Positions 7,882 through 15,732 of a stretch of DNA of 64,000 nucleotides are shown piece by piece. Under the pieces are notes generated by a model. That model was given only the letters and a program-made list of their open reading frames with translations, made no database searches and was not told the origin of the DNA. This DNA comes from Bradyrhizobium sp. CSS354 (lineage in GTDB: Bacteria; Pseudomonadota; Alphaproteobacteria; Rhizobiales; Xanthobacteraceae). Location: contig NZ_JAACFU010000004.1 in assembly GCF_029051725.1 (NCBI RefSeq), positions 186,001 to 250,000 of the forward strand. The letters are read 5' to 3'. Positions within the stretch are counted from its first letter, which is position 1. Each line of letters begins with the position of its first letter. The position numbers were made by a program, and so were the translations under genes.

Positions 7882-8769
7882 TCAGCTCAACACGCCATAC
7901 TTCTTGAACCAGGCCTGGGCCTGCTTCCAGGCATCTTCTGCGGCGTCCTTGCGGTAGCTGCCGCGGTAGTCGGCATGGAAGCCGTGCGGCGCTTCCGGAT
8001 AGATCTTGAACCCGGCCGGCTTCTTGTTTTGCTCGAGCGCGGCTTTCATCTGCTCGACCTGAGTGACGGGAATGCCGGTATCGGCGCCGCCATAGAGGCC
8101 GAGCACCGGTGCCTTCATCTCGGGCGCGAGCTGCATCGGGCTCTTCGGCCACAGCGGATTGGCGGGATCGACGACGGTGCCGTAGAATGCAACACCAGCC
8201 TTGAGGCCGCCGCTTTGAGCGGCATACTCCCAGACGGTGCGTCCGCCGCGGCAGAAGCCGACGATGCCGAGCTTCGCGGTGTCGCCGCCTTGCGATCCCG
8301 CCCACGCCACCGTCGCATCGAGATCGGACAGCAGCTCCGCGTCCGGCTTGGCATTGACGATCGGCAGCAGGTCCTTGATCTCGGAGATCTTGGTCAAATC
8401 GACGCCCTTGCGAAAGTAATAGTCCGGCGCGATCGCGAAGGCGCCGAGCTTGGCGAGGCGCCGCGTCACGTCCTTGATGTATTCGTGCAGGCCGAAAATC
8501 TCCATCGCCACGATGATCACCGGCGCCTTGGTGTTGCCGGCGGGGCGGGCGAAATATGCAGGCATCTCCTCGGAGCCGACTTTGATCTTGACGTCGCTGA
8601 TCTGGAGGCCGCCGGTATCAGTGGTGATCGCCTCGGCGCGCACGGGCCCTGCCGCAAGCGTGTAGCCGGCCGCGACCGCCGCGGTCGCGCTCATGAATCC
8701 GCGGCGCGAGACCGGGGCGACCTTGGTCAGCCCGACGACGTCGGATGTCATGGTGGTTTCGATACTCAT
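7882..8769 (-). CDS. Dienelactone hydrolase family protein with Tat signal
   Basis: 295-residue alpha/beta hydrolase. The ATG at 8767-8769 is preceded by AGGAAGGACGAACCG; a longer frame to 8862 lacks support. The N-terminus carries a twin-arginine-like SRRGFM followed by a hydrophobic stretch ending near GPVRAEA, so export in folded form is likely. The catalytic triad is visible: Cys in GIVGFCRGGRTVW, Asp in LGLYGGADTGIP and His in EAPHGFHADYR. The family hydrolyses dienelactones or similar esters; many members have unknown substrates. It lies next to a decayed transporter gene and has no clear pathway partners. Confidence 0.9.
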   Translation of the reverse strand: MSIETTMTSDVVGLTKVAPVSRRGFMSATAAVAAGYTLAAGPVRAEAITTDTGGLQISDVKIKVGSEEMPAYFARPAGNTKAPVIIVAMEIFGLHEYIKDVTRRLAKLGAFAIAPDYYFRKGVDLTKISEIKDLLPIVNAKPDAELLSDLDATVAWAGSQGGDTAKLGIVGFCRGGRTVWEYAAQSGGLKAGVAFYGTVVDPANPLWPKSPMQLAPEMKAPVLGLYGGADTGIPVTQVEQMKAALEQNKKPAGFKIYPEAPHGFHADYRGSYRKDAAEDAWKQAQAWFKKYGVLS

Positions 8770-8904
8770 CGGTTCGTCCTTCCTGATGCGCGCCTGATCC
8801 TTCAGGCGGCGCATTCGCCAATAATTGCCGGCGAAACGCAAATCACCAGCCTGCGAGCGCACCGCTTTCAGGCCTTGTTTTCAGGTCTTGATCTGATGCT
8901 GTTT

Positions 8905-9290
8905 CACTGGCGAAGCCTTGCGCCATACGCGCCGCGATCACGATGACGGGCGCTGCAAGGCCGATCGATTGATAGGACGGTGTGAGCGCGATGGTCAGGA
9001 TCGATAGCCCCATGAGTGCGAAGCTCAGCAGCATGGCAGGCCAATCCGGTCGGAATAGATCCCGAGCACGATTCCGCCGATCGGCCGCGTCACGAAGCCG
9101 GCGCCGAAGGTCGCCAGCGACGGCATCGGGCTGCCGTACTCGCTTCCCGTCGGGAAGAGGTATGGCCGATCTGGATGGCGAAGATGCTGTAGGTGGTGAA
9201 GTCGTAGAATTCGAGCATGTTGCCGACGGTGGCGGCCAATGCTGCGCGCTTGACGCTGAACGGCTTCACTTGCTCGATCACGGACGACAC
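8905..9290 (-). pseudogene. MFS transporter remnant (metabolite:proton symporter-like), frameshifted and truncated
   Basis: The intact-looking N-terminus (SVKRAALAATVGNMLEFYDFTTYSIFAIQIGHT) is that of a proton symporter in the sugar-porter/MHS group. After HT the frame shifts by one base: the homologous continuation (LATFGAGFVTRPIGGIVLG) is readable in another frame at about 9050-9135, and a second shift leads to AMLLSFALMGLSILTIALTPSY and AARMAQGFA at about 8905-9034. Everything after roughly the first four membrane segments is missing and unrelated sequence follows. The gene is therefore dead, with at least two frameshifts and loss of more than two thirds of its length. Confidence 0.85.
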
Positions 9291-9704
9291 ACTGGCATTT
9301 CCGGCTCGATCCTATTTCGATTTAACCGCTTGGCCGCATTGCGGCGCAACATCCATTAACCGAAAATAGCGGTTCGCTCGTCCCCATTTGCGCTGCCACG
9401 AGTTGCGGCCCATCGGCCTGCTCGCGCAATCCAAAGCGGTTCACGCAACAAATGGGCTCCGCGATGGTCGCAGCGACACATTATGTTGCACGCACATCCC
9501 GCGCTAGCGGAATTTGCGCGTACACCGCGTCCATTTGACTGAAATTTTCAGAAGAGTTGAGCCGGGCGATTTACTCGAACTTTCTTCGCGACGCTCTAGT
9601 TCCACGGCCGAAGGTTCCGCCTCTCTCAGGGAGCTTCATTATCAGCCGCCCGGATTGCGCTACCAAAGCTCAATTGAATTAAGATTTACCGACCTGGAAT
9701 TGAA
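9291..9704. other. Intergenic region upstream of the first MarR gene
   Basis: About 410 bases between the transporter remnant and the MarR gene. It is less GC-rich than its surroundings towards 9650-9704 (for example CTCAATTGAATTAAGATTTACC), consistent with a promoter for the plus-strand MarR gene. No convincing coding frame, repeat or RNA gene was seen. Confidence 0.5.
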
Positions 9705-10283
9705 ATGAACTTGGCTCGCGAATCGATTGAACTGCTGGAACAGGTCGCCCGTATCCTGTGGTTCGAAGGCGCCAAGCACGGCTTGCGCGATCGCGAGTGG
9801 ATGGCGCTGCGTTTCCTTTTTCGCGCCAACCGGTTTTCCCGGACGCCGTCGGCGCTCGCGAGTTACATCGGCACCACGCGTGGCACCGCCTCGTTCATCA
9901 TCGGGGAGCTGGAGCGGCTCGGATATCTCGAGCGAAAGCGCTCGGCCCAGGACAAGCGGTCGGTGATGCTGAGCGTGACACAACAGGGCAGGAAGTTCCT
10001 GGTGCGCGACCCCGTCAATGTCCTCGTCGAGTCCATCGCCGTGCTCGAGGACGAGGCGAAAGTCAGCTTCCGCGACGCGCTCCGCCACGTGCTGGATCAG
10101 TCGGACGCAGCCGAACAGCGGCACCATACCGACGTCTGCAAGCGATGCATCTTCCTCCGCGAAGATCGCACCACCACGGACAGCAGGACGACGGCCGAGT
10201 TCAGCTGCCGCCTGTTTCGGGCGCCGATCGCGGAGGCGGAGGTCGATCTGCTATGTACCAGCTTCGAGCATCACCGCAAATAG
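9705..10283 (+). CDS. MarR-family regulator with cysteine-rich C-terminal extension (paralogue 1)
   Basis: 192-residue winged-helix protein. The MarR core is at about residues 25-100: HGLRDREWMALRFLFRANRF, then TPSALASYIGTTRGTASFII (recognition helix) and the wing KRSAQDKRSVMLSVTQQG. Beyond residue 140 it has an unusual extension with four cysteines in the order CxxC-x19-C-x15-C (CKRC, SCRLF, LLCTSFE). The same arrangement occurs in the protein at 47711-48346, at the other end of the flagellar cluster. The cysteines could bind a metal or sense redox state; this is inference. It is convergent with the repeat-containing membrane protein (14-bp gap) and separated from the flagellar operons by that gene. 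Confidence 0.85.
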   Translation: MNLARESIELLEQVARILWFEGAKHGLRDREWMALRFLFRANRFSRTPSALASYIGTTRGTASFIIGELERLGYLERKRSAQDKRSVMLSVTQQGRKFLVRDPVNVLVESIAVLEDEAKVSFRDALRHVLDQSDAAEQRHHTDVCKRCIFLREDRTTTDSRTTAEFSCRLFRAPIAEAEVDLLCTSFEHHRK

Positions 10284-10297
10284 AAGGCGGCCCTCGA

Positions 10298-11296
10298 TCA
10301 GGGCGTTGCCTTGCGTGACGAATAGATGACGCCCCCGCTGGACTCGACCACCAGACGTCCGTTCTCGTTTCTGATCTCCTCGATGCGGCCAAGGCCGGGC
10401 ACCTGCTGTCCCAGCACCGCCTCGATGACGCCGTTCGGGCCTTGCAGGATCGCAATCCCTTCGTAGGCCTGGCGGACCGACCAGCCCTTGACCGTCTTGC
10501 GCGGCGCCGAAATGCGCTCGGCCGGAGCTACCGATCCCGTGATCTCGGGCGTAGCGGCCGAGGCCATCATTGGCTGTGAAGCCACGGGCGCCGGAGCCTG
10601 GGCCTGCGCCTGGGCAAGCTTGTCGAGCTTCACCGTAGAGGACGAGCTCACCCGTTCGATGCGATCCAGATTTTCGCCAAAACGGCCAAAACGGTCATTG
10701 GTCGCCTTGCTCGATTGATCGACCGCGGTGCGCAGACCGTCGAGATTATCGGACACGCCCGACACCTGCCTGCGCAGTTGCGCCACCGTCTCGCGCAGAT
10801 TCCTGATCTCAGTATTGGCGGCGACGTTGCTCTGGGCGGGCTGCGTGGTGAGATAGGCGATCACGCCGGTGCAGGCGCAGACGACCAGGACCGCAGCGAC
10901 CGCCAATGTCGCGAGCGGCACGACCCATGTCGGACGCGGCGGCGGCGGCTTGGCCACGATCACGGCCGGCTTGATCACGGTGGGCGTAGGCTTGGGGATT
11001 GCCATCTTGTCGAGGCGCGCCTTGGCGCGAATACGCTTCAGGCCCTCGAGCGCCTCTTTCGCCAGAGTTTCATCGCTAGCTGCTGCCGACGCAGGCTTGG
11101 TATTCGCAGCAGGCTTGGTATTTGCAGTAGGCTTAGTATTTGCAAAAGGCTTGGTATTTGCAAAAGGCTGGGTATTTGCAAAAGGCTTGGCGGTCGGCGC
11201 CGCATTGTCCCTGGGATCGCGCGCATCTGTAGCCGGCTTCGCCGTTACGGAAGCATCGGCGGTTGCGTTGGGACGAGCTTGTCCATCGGACAACAT
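10298..11296 (-). CDS. Hypothetical single-span membrane protein with FANTKP tandem repeats
   Basis: 332 residues, not recognised as a named family. The ATG follows GGAG with 9-base spacing. The N-terminal cytoplasmic part has about five copies of a six-residue repeat (FANTKP and variants, residues about 36-70), encoded by 18-bp tandem repeats. A basic stretch and a proline-rich segment (KPPPPRPTW) follow. One membrane helix lies at about 128-150 (VVPLATLAVAAVLVVCACTG), then a predicted coiled coil (NTEIRNLRETVAQLRRQVSG onward) and a C-terminal globular part (AILQGPNGVIEAVLGQQVPG). The topology suggests an inner-membrane protein with a periplasmic C-terminus. Its place between a MarR gene and the flagellar regulator suggests, but does not prove, a link to motility. 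Confidence 0.7.
   Translation of the reverse strand: MLSDGQARPNATADASVTAKPATDARDPRDNAAPTAKPFANTQPFANTKPFANTKPTANTKPAANTKPASAAASDETLAKEALEGLKRIRAKARLDKMAIPKPTPTVIKPAVIVAKPPPPRPTWVVPLATLAVAAVLVVCACTGVIAYLTTQPAQSNVAANTEIRNLRETVAQLRRQVSGVSDNLDGLRTAVDQSSKATNDRFGRFGENLDRIERVSSSSTVKLDKLAQAQAQAPAPVASQPMMASAATPEITGSVAPAERISAPRKTVKGWSVRQAYEGIAILQGPNGVIEAVLGQQVPGLGRIEEIRNENGRLVVESSGGVIYSSRKATP
11091..11190. repeat. 18-bp tandem repeat inside the hypothetical membrane-protein gene
   Basis: About 5.5 units of 18 bp with the plus-strand consensus RYAGGCTTGGTATTTGCA, starting at 11091, 11109, 11127, 11145, 11163 and 11181. The period keeps the reading frame and encodes FANTKP-type repeats on the minus strand. 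Copy number may vary between strains by slipped-strand events. Confidence 0.9.
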
Positions 11297-12115
11297 GCGA
11301 GAATGCTCCGTTCGGTTCGATCTGTCGAACGGTGACGTTATTTGCCGAAGCTTGCCTGAAACGTGCGGATCGAAAACTTTTCATCACGCGCGATGCGACG
11401 TCACATGAGTCAAAAGCGTCATGCACGTGGCGAGAGTGCGACTCGAAAGACACACCCTTGCCAAGATTTCGCCAAGCTGGAGTCGCCTCGCCATACATGA
11501 GTCGAATTGTCGCACGTGGAAACACGATGACGAGAGTCAATCCGGGGTTGAAAATCCCTCAATATGCATGATGCGCAGCATTACCCAAAATAGCGGTAAT
11601 CATACGGGGATGCGGAACTTTAGAACCGCCAGGGTGCAAAACTAGTTCGAATTCCAAATCAACTGATGCGATTGAATATACAAAGAAACAACTCGAACCG
11701 AATCAACAGCATCAAGCACGTGTAGCAAACGCTTAGTTGCGCACGCTTGATCGGAAATCGGCAATTGTTACGGTCCTACTCAAGTGATTCTCGCCAGTTG
11801 GCGAGGAGATCGACACAGTGCAGTAGCGTTCGGATGCAATGAGCAACTTGGCGCAACTGTTCTAGGTCGCTTTCTCAATCCGCTCCGCGAGGTGATCCGC
11901 AAGACACCCGCCGAGCCTCACGCAGTAAGCGTTCAGTATCGAGTCGAAGTAGCAGGCCTGCGAGACGCAGGCACTGAATGCGTAGGGCTGCCCGCGAATA
12001 TCGAAACCATAATAACGGTTCGCGGGAAGGAATATCGTCAAACAGCACAGTTGCCGAGCCGGGCATCACAACAACCAACCGGCCGTAACAAGTGCGAAAC
12101 AGGGGCGACAAACTG
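11297..12115. other. Long partly AT-rich intergenic region upstream of ftcR/lafR
   Basis: About 820 bases between the repeat-containing membrane-protein gene (minus) and the flagellar regulator (plus). The part from about 11560 to 11800 is clearly richer in A and T than its surroundings (for example TTGAATATACAAAGAAACAA). A frame from 11784 to 12116 exists but has no ribosome site or family features, so it is not called. The region probably holds the regulated promoter and a long leader for ftcR/lafR. Confidence 0.5.
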
Positions 12116-12886
12116 ATGTATATTATCGTTGATGATCGCGAGAGCGTCACGAACAGCTATGTCGGAGGGCTCGTTCGCGAAGGTGTATCGTCGATCGGCT
12201 TCTCCTCCGGAGAATTCTGGGACTGGCTGCAATCTGCGAGTGAACCGGATTTGGCCGCGGTGGACGCCTTCCTCCTCGGGGATTGCGACACCCGCGGAAG
12301 CCTGCCGCGGGCGATGCGCAAGCGCTCCTCGGCGCCGATCATCGCCATGAGCGGCCAGAAGATGCTCAAGAACACGCTGGAGCTGTTCGAATCGGGCGTC
12401 GATGACGTCGTCCACGTGCCGATTCACCTCCGGGAGATCCTCGCCCGAACGGCCGCAATTGCGCGCCGCCGGGTCGGGGAACTGCCGAGGCCCTGCGAGA
12501 CCAGGATCCAGGTCTTCTTCAACGGACGTGACCCCGAGGTCGCCGGCCACGCCCTCACCCTGCCCCGCCGCGAACTGCGCATTCTCGAATATATGGTCAG
12601 CAACCACGGCAAGTGGGTCACCAAGACGCAGATATTCAACGCGGTCTACGGCATCTTCGAAGCGACATTCGACGAGAGCGTAATCGAGAGCCACGTCAGC
12701 AAGCTGCGCAAGAAACTCCGCGATCGCCTCGGCTTCGATGCGATCGTGGCCCGGCGCTACGTCGGATACCGGCTCGACATCCCGGCCGGCGAAACCATCG
12801 ACGTGCCGATGCAGGAGCTCGATGAGGTCGGCATCCTGCTGAACAGGACGCATGCCGCTCCGGCGGCGTATCCGGCCGGAAACTGA
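12116..12886 (+). CDS. ftcR: OmpR-type orphan response regulator, flagellar master regulator (FtcR/Rem/LafR type)
   Basis: Activator of the flagellar operons, 256 residues from the ATG at 12116 (AGGGG ten bases upstream); a GTG at 12092 would add eight residues. The N-terminal receiver-like domain (1-110) keeps the acidic pair in IIVDDRE and an Asp in LLGDCD, and a Ser in IIAMSG. The lysine normally found before the final loop proline is Val (VVHVPIH), so it is probably not controlled by ordinary phosphorylation. The C-terminal winged helix (about 130-225) is canonical: LPRRELRILEYMVSN, ESVIESHVSKLRKKLRD and VARRYVGYRL. There is no kinase partner nearby. Brucella FtcR, Sinorhizobium Rem and Bradyrhizobium LafR share this design and control flagellar genes; here it is divergent from the large minus-strand flagellar block. 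Confidence 0.88.
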   Translation: MYIIVDDRESVTNSYVGGLVREGVSSIGFSSGEFWDWLQSASEPDLAAVDAFLLGDCDTRGSLPRAMRKRSSAPIIAMSGQKMLKNTLELFESGVDDVVHVPIHLREILARTAAIARRRVGELPRPCETRIQVFFNGRDPEVAGHALTLPRRELRILEYMVSNHGKWVTKTQIFNAVYGIFEATFDESVIESHVSKLRKKLRDRLGFDAIVARRYVGYRLDIPAGETIDVPMQELDEVGILLNRTHAAPAAYPAGN

Positions 12887-12911
12887 TCGGCAGGGCGCTG
12901 CCACGAAACCG

Positions 12912-12950
12912 ACAACGGCCCCTGCGAACTTCCTTCGCAGAGGCCGTTGT
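12912..12950. terminator. Terminator hairpin after ftcR
   Basis: A long stem pairs 12912-12928 with 12934-12950 (ACAACGGCC...GGCCGTTGT) with one mismatch and a short loop, followed by AGTTTC. It lies 26 bases after the ftcR stop and can terminate that transcript. Confidence 0.8.
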
Positions 12951-13019
12951 AGTTTCAGCGACGTCAATGGCGAACAGAGGCGCGGCAGTACCGACGCTGC
13001 GGCACGCGTCCAAACTAGG

Positions 13020-13052
13020 TTCTAGAGCTTCGCTTCTGATTCGATCAGAACC
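13020..13052. repeat. Rhizobiales-type dispersed palindrome at the end of the flagellar operon
   Basis: The sequence TTCTGATTCGATCAGAA at 13034-13050 is a perfect 7-bp stem with a TCG loop inside the context TCTAGAGCTTC...CCGATAATGCCCTAG. This resembles a small palindromic repeat common in rhizobial intergenic DNA (recognised from memory). It lies just downstream of the last gene of the flhA-side operon and may act in mRNA 3' end formation. Confidence 0.55.
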
Positions 13053-13061
13053 GATAATGCC

Positions 13062-13520
13062 CTAGGGCTTCTGCTGGAATTCTTCCTTCGACACGTAATT
13101 GAAGTCCTCGACAAGGACGTCCTGGACGACTTCGGCCTGCATTCGCTCGTTGACACGCTGCTTGATGGCCGTCGTGAGGATGGAGAGGTCGTAACGGGCG
13201 AGTTTTCTGAAATCGAGGCGATCGTCCGCATAGATCCTGCGGAAGGCTTCATCGACGACGAACGGCTCGGGCGGCACGTTGAGCTGGTGCATGGTCCGCG
13301 CCTCCACGGTGTAGACGAAGCGCGCGACGATGTAGCCCTGCACGTTGCCACTCTCGACCATCGGCACGCTCAGCGCCCGCGTCTTCTGGTACTGCAGCCC
13401 CTCGAGATATTCGTCCTTTGCAGGCAGCAGGCTGCCATTTTCCTTCCAATAGGCCACGGCATAGCTCGTTCCCGCGGTGAGGATGCATACCCAGAGCCCG
13501 GCCAGCACGAGTCTGATCAT
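13062..13520 (-). CDS. Conserved hypothetical protein, N-terminal membrane anchor, last gene of flagellar operon
   Basis: 152 residues with an N-terminal hydrophobic segment (IRLVLAGLWVCILTAGTSYAVAY), which is a signal anchor or signal peptide, followed by a soluble domain of mixed alpha/beta character (YIVARFVYTVEARTMHQL, DLSILTTAIKQRVNERM). Its ATG overlaps the stop of the FlgN-like gene by four bases, so the two are translationally coupled. The overall plan, one anchor and a periplasmic domain ending in helices, recalls FliL, but the sequence does not allow that call. A role in the flagellar basal body or its export is inferred from position only. Confidence 0.7.
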   Translation of the reverse strand: MIRLVLAGLWVCILTAGTSYAVAYWKENGSLLPAKDEYLEGLQYQKTRALSVPMVESGNVQGYIVARFVYTVEARTMHQLNVPPEPFVVDEAFRRIYADDRLDFRKLARYDLSILTTAIKQRVNERMQAEVVQDVLVEDFNYVSKEEFQQKP

Positions 13521-14029
13521 TTTCCGTCCTGCGCTGCGCGGCCGGTATAGGTGCCGTCCGACTCGGCGTCCTTGATAGCCTTGACAATGATGGTCGCGAC
13601 CTCGCGCACCGCATCGTAATGCATTTCGAGGATGGAACGGTTACGCTCGAGCTTCTCGCGCAGCCGCTGGATCTCCTCAGTGATCTCGACCTCGCCGCCG
13701 AGATGCATTCGTGCCCGCATCAGGCGGACGAATTCCAGCATGCTCCGGCTCTTCCGGGCGCTGAACTCGTCGAAGTCGATCTTCTTGCCCGTCGCGAGCG
13801 CGGCCGTCTCCTCTTCGACGATGCTTGCGAGCCGGCGAATCGCAGCCAGCAGGCCGCGCACCTCGTCCGATCTCGCCGCGTCCGCGCCGTCGTTCGCGAC
13901 CTCGCCGCCGACATTCGACAGCAGCACGGGCAGCAGCGCATCGCCCGACACGGCTGCCGTCGTCATCGCCTCGGTGTCCACGGCCGGCTGTTCCATTACC
14001 ATGGCCGCCGCGCCTTCTTGTGCCTGCAT
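13517..14029 (-). CDS. flgN: FlgN-like flagellar protein
   Basis: About 170 residues from the ATG at 14027-14029, which follows AAGGA with suitable spacing; a TTG at 14047 is an alternative. The C-terminal half is almost wholly helical: RGLLAAIRRLASIVEEETAA, a KKIDFDEFSARKSRSMLEFVRLM segment and EEIQRLREKLERNRSILEMH. This early-helix LxxxxxEEttAL pattern with a KS/RKSR and a later N-R/N-x-x-xL segment is that of FlgN-type chaperones, which deliver FlgK and FlgL to the export gate. The similarity is at the level of pattern, so the call is moderate. The gene follows the rod-binding protein gene and overlaps the next gene. Confidence 0.6.
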   Translation of the reverse strand: MQAQEGAAAMVMEQPAVDTEAMTTAAVSGDALLPVLLSNVGGEVANDGADAARSDEVRGLLAAIRRLASIVEEETAALATGKKIDFDEFSARKSRSMLEFVRLMRARMHLGGEVEITEEIQRLREKLERNRSILEMHYDAVREVATIIVKAIKDAESDGTYTGRAAQDGK

Positions 14030-14071
14030 AGGAAATTCATCCTTCAACTTCTGTCATCCATTGCCGGATCG

Positions 14072-14557
14072 TCATCCGGCCTTGCCCGTAGCGTCCGGTC
14101 CCGCCGGATGCGCGGCAGCGAGCTGCTTGGCAATGCCAATGCCCTTGCCCTTTGCCAGCTGAGCACCAAGTTGCTCCGCCAGCATCGACTTCCAGACACC
14201 GCCGGCCGTGCCCTTGCCAAAGACCTCCTCCGACTCCTTCGGCAGCATCGTCTCGACGAAGGTCTGGAGGATGAAGGCTTCGAACTTGCGGTACACCTCG
14301 CCGGATGCCGGCGCTTTGATCACCTGCACCGGCGCCCCGTTCACCGCACCCGACTGCGGTTCCGAAATCTTCGTCGCGGATTGATCGGCAGCAGCCGCCT
14401 TGGCCTTCGCCTTGCCGACCTCCGTGTCCATCGTGGCGGCGAAATCCGTGTCCGATGATTTCAGCGCATCGAGCTTCGCGGCGGCCGCGCGCTGCGTCAC
14501 GGGATCGGCTGCGTCGAGGACGTCGAGAACGAGGTCGGGCGTCGCTGTCACGATCAT
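14072..14557 (-). CDS. flgJ: Rod-binding protein, FlgJ N-terminal-domain type (CheL-like)
   Basis: 161 residues starting at the ATG at 14555-14557, which overlaps the stop of the FliJ-like gene. The C-terminal half matches the rod-binding domain: YRKFEAFILQTFVETMLPKE, then GGVWKSMLAEQLGAQLAKGKGIGIAKQL. It lacks the muramidase domain that FlgJ has in enterics. In alphaproteobacteria this short protein is annotated as rod-binding protein or CheL, and a separate transglycosylase is thought to open the wall; such an enzyme is encoded at 23298-23879 in this cluster. Longer frames in the same register up to 15781 are shadows of fliR and flhA. Confidence 0.8.
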   Translation of the reverse strand: MIVTATPDLVLDVLDAADPVTQRAAAAKLDALKSSDTDFAATMDTEVGKAKAKAAAADQSATKISEPQSGAVNGAPVQVIKAPASGEVYRKFEAFILQTFVETMLPKESEEVFGKGTAGGVWKSMLAEQLGAQLAKGKGIGIAKQLAAAHPAGPDATGKAG

Positions 14558-14973
14558 GTCTTGTTCCGGTTGGCTAGCCGTGGCGTCCACTCGCGCACGG
14601 TGAGGCTTGTTCCCGTCATCTCCTCGAGCGATCGCTTCTCGGCGTCGCGAAGCTTGTCCGCGAGCGCCGCCTTCGCGACCTGCTCGAACTGCTTCACACG
14701 GCGGCTCTCCGCGCGAACCTGGTCGAGCTGCTGCGAGGCCTGCGCCTGAATCGCGCGCGCGCCGAGGCTGGTTCTGGTCAGGCGCCGCGCGATCGATTCG
14801 CTCGATGATCCCGCCGGCGGCTTCCCCTCGTTGAGAGTTCCGACCAGCCATTCCTGCTCGTCCTGCAAGCTGCGCTCCTGCTGCCGCAGATGCGCGAGCT
14901 GCCATTCTGACAGCCGGAGCTGGAGCTTCACGAGCGAAACCATCCGGCCGAGCTTGTCCGCGCGCGACGTCAT
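14554..14973 (-). CDS. fliJ: FliJ-like flagellar export component
   Basis: 139 residues, highly charged and helical throughout (KLGRMVSLVKLQLRLSEWQL, then ERSLQDEQEWLVGTL and KQFEQVAKAALADKLRDAEK). It has the length and the two-helix coiled-coil character of FliJ, the cytosolic stalk that links the FliI/FliH ATPase complex to FlhA. FliJ is poorly conserved, so the assignment rests on helicity, size and position between fliR and the rod-binding protein. The ATG follows closely on the fliR stop at 14980, and its stop overlaps the next start (ATGA). Confidence 0.65.
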   Translation of the reverse strand: MTSRADKLGRMVSLVKLQLRLSEWQLAHLRQQERSLQDEQEWLVGTLNEGKPPAGSSSESIARRLTRTSLGARAIQAQASQQLDQVRAESRRVKQFEQVAKAALADKLRDAEKRSLEEMTGTSLTVREWTPRLANRNKT

Positions 14974-14979
14974 GACCGA

Positions 14980-15732
14980 TCACTCCGCCAGCCAGGACGA
15001 GACGCCAAGCATGAATTGCGTCAAGAGCTCGTCGCTGGTGAGGTAGAGCAGCAGGAATCCGCCGAACAGCACGAAGGGCACCGAGATGAAATAGACAGGA
15101 ATCGCCGGCGTCAGTTTGTTGATCAGCCCGACCGCCAGGTTGACGACGACCGAATAGACGATGAAAGGACTGGCGATCCGCAGCGTCAGCACGAATGCCT
15201 CCGACAACCGGCCCACGAGCTGGTCGAGCGGCATGCTGCCGCCGAGCCGGTCGCCGGGATGCCAGACGTCGTAGGAGTTCATCAGCCCGCGCAGGACCTG
15301 CCAGTGCTGGTCGGTCATGAAGAACAGCGTGGTGACGGCCGTCATGATCAGCGGCACCAGGGCCGGCGCCGGATCGGTGTCGCCCACCGGCGTCCCCGGG
15401 ATGTTGCTCAGCCCGATCGCACTGGCCATCATGGTGGCCATGGTCTGGAGTGCGAGGAAGAACACGCGACCGCCGAGCCCGATGACGCTGCCGACCACGA
15501 GCTCGGAGCAGATCAGCAGCACGAGCGTCAGCGGCGCCGCGTTGTCCGTGAGAGGCTTCAGGACAGCAATCAGGATCGGCGTCAGCGCAAACGTCGTGAC
15601 GAGCGCGACGAACAATCGGACCTGGGCCGGAACGTTGACGCTGGAATAGCCGGGCACCAGCATCAGGCAGGCACCGATGCGGCAGAACACGATGAACGTC
15701 ACCAGCACGCTGTCGGTGAGGCCGCTGATCAC
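14980..15732 (-). CDS. fliR: Flagellar export gate protein FliR
   Basis: 250-residue integral membrane protein of the export gate, which forms the FliP-FliQ-FliR complex. The start is a GTG at 15730-15732 that overlaps the flhA stop as GTGA. Six hydrophobic segments are visible, with family signatures in [37 protein letters not shown] and the C-terminal [20 protein letters not shown]. Longer readings in this frame run into flhA and are not real. It is tightly coupled to flhA and followed by the FliJ-like gene. Confidence 0.93.
   Translation of the reverse strand: MISGLTDSVLVTFIVFCRIGACLMLVPGYSSVNVPAQVRLFVALVTTFALTPILIAVLKPLTDNAAPLTLVLLICSELVVGSVIGLGGRVFFLALQTMATMMASAIGLSNIPGTPVGDTDPAPALVPLIMTAVTTLFFMTDQHWQVLRGLMNSYDVWHPGDRLGGSMPLDQLVGRLSEAFVLTLRIASPFIVYSVVVNLAVGLINKLTPAIPVYFISVPFVLFGGFLLLYLTSDELLTQFMLGVSSWLAE

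Noticed and set aside
11091..11190. Tandem repeat considered as a CRISPR-like or iteron array
   Set aside because: Units are contiguous without spacers, keep the reading frame and encode a peptide repeat, so this is a coding minisatellite.
11784..12116. 110-codon frame upstream of ftcR
   Set aside because: No ribosome site, no family features and different composition from neighbouring genes.
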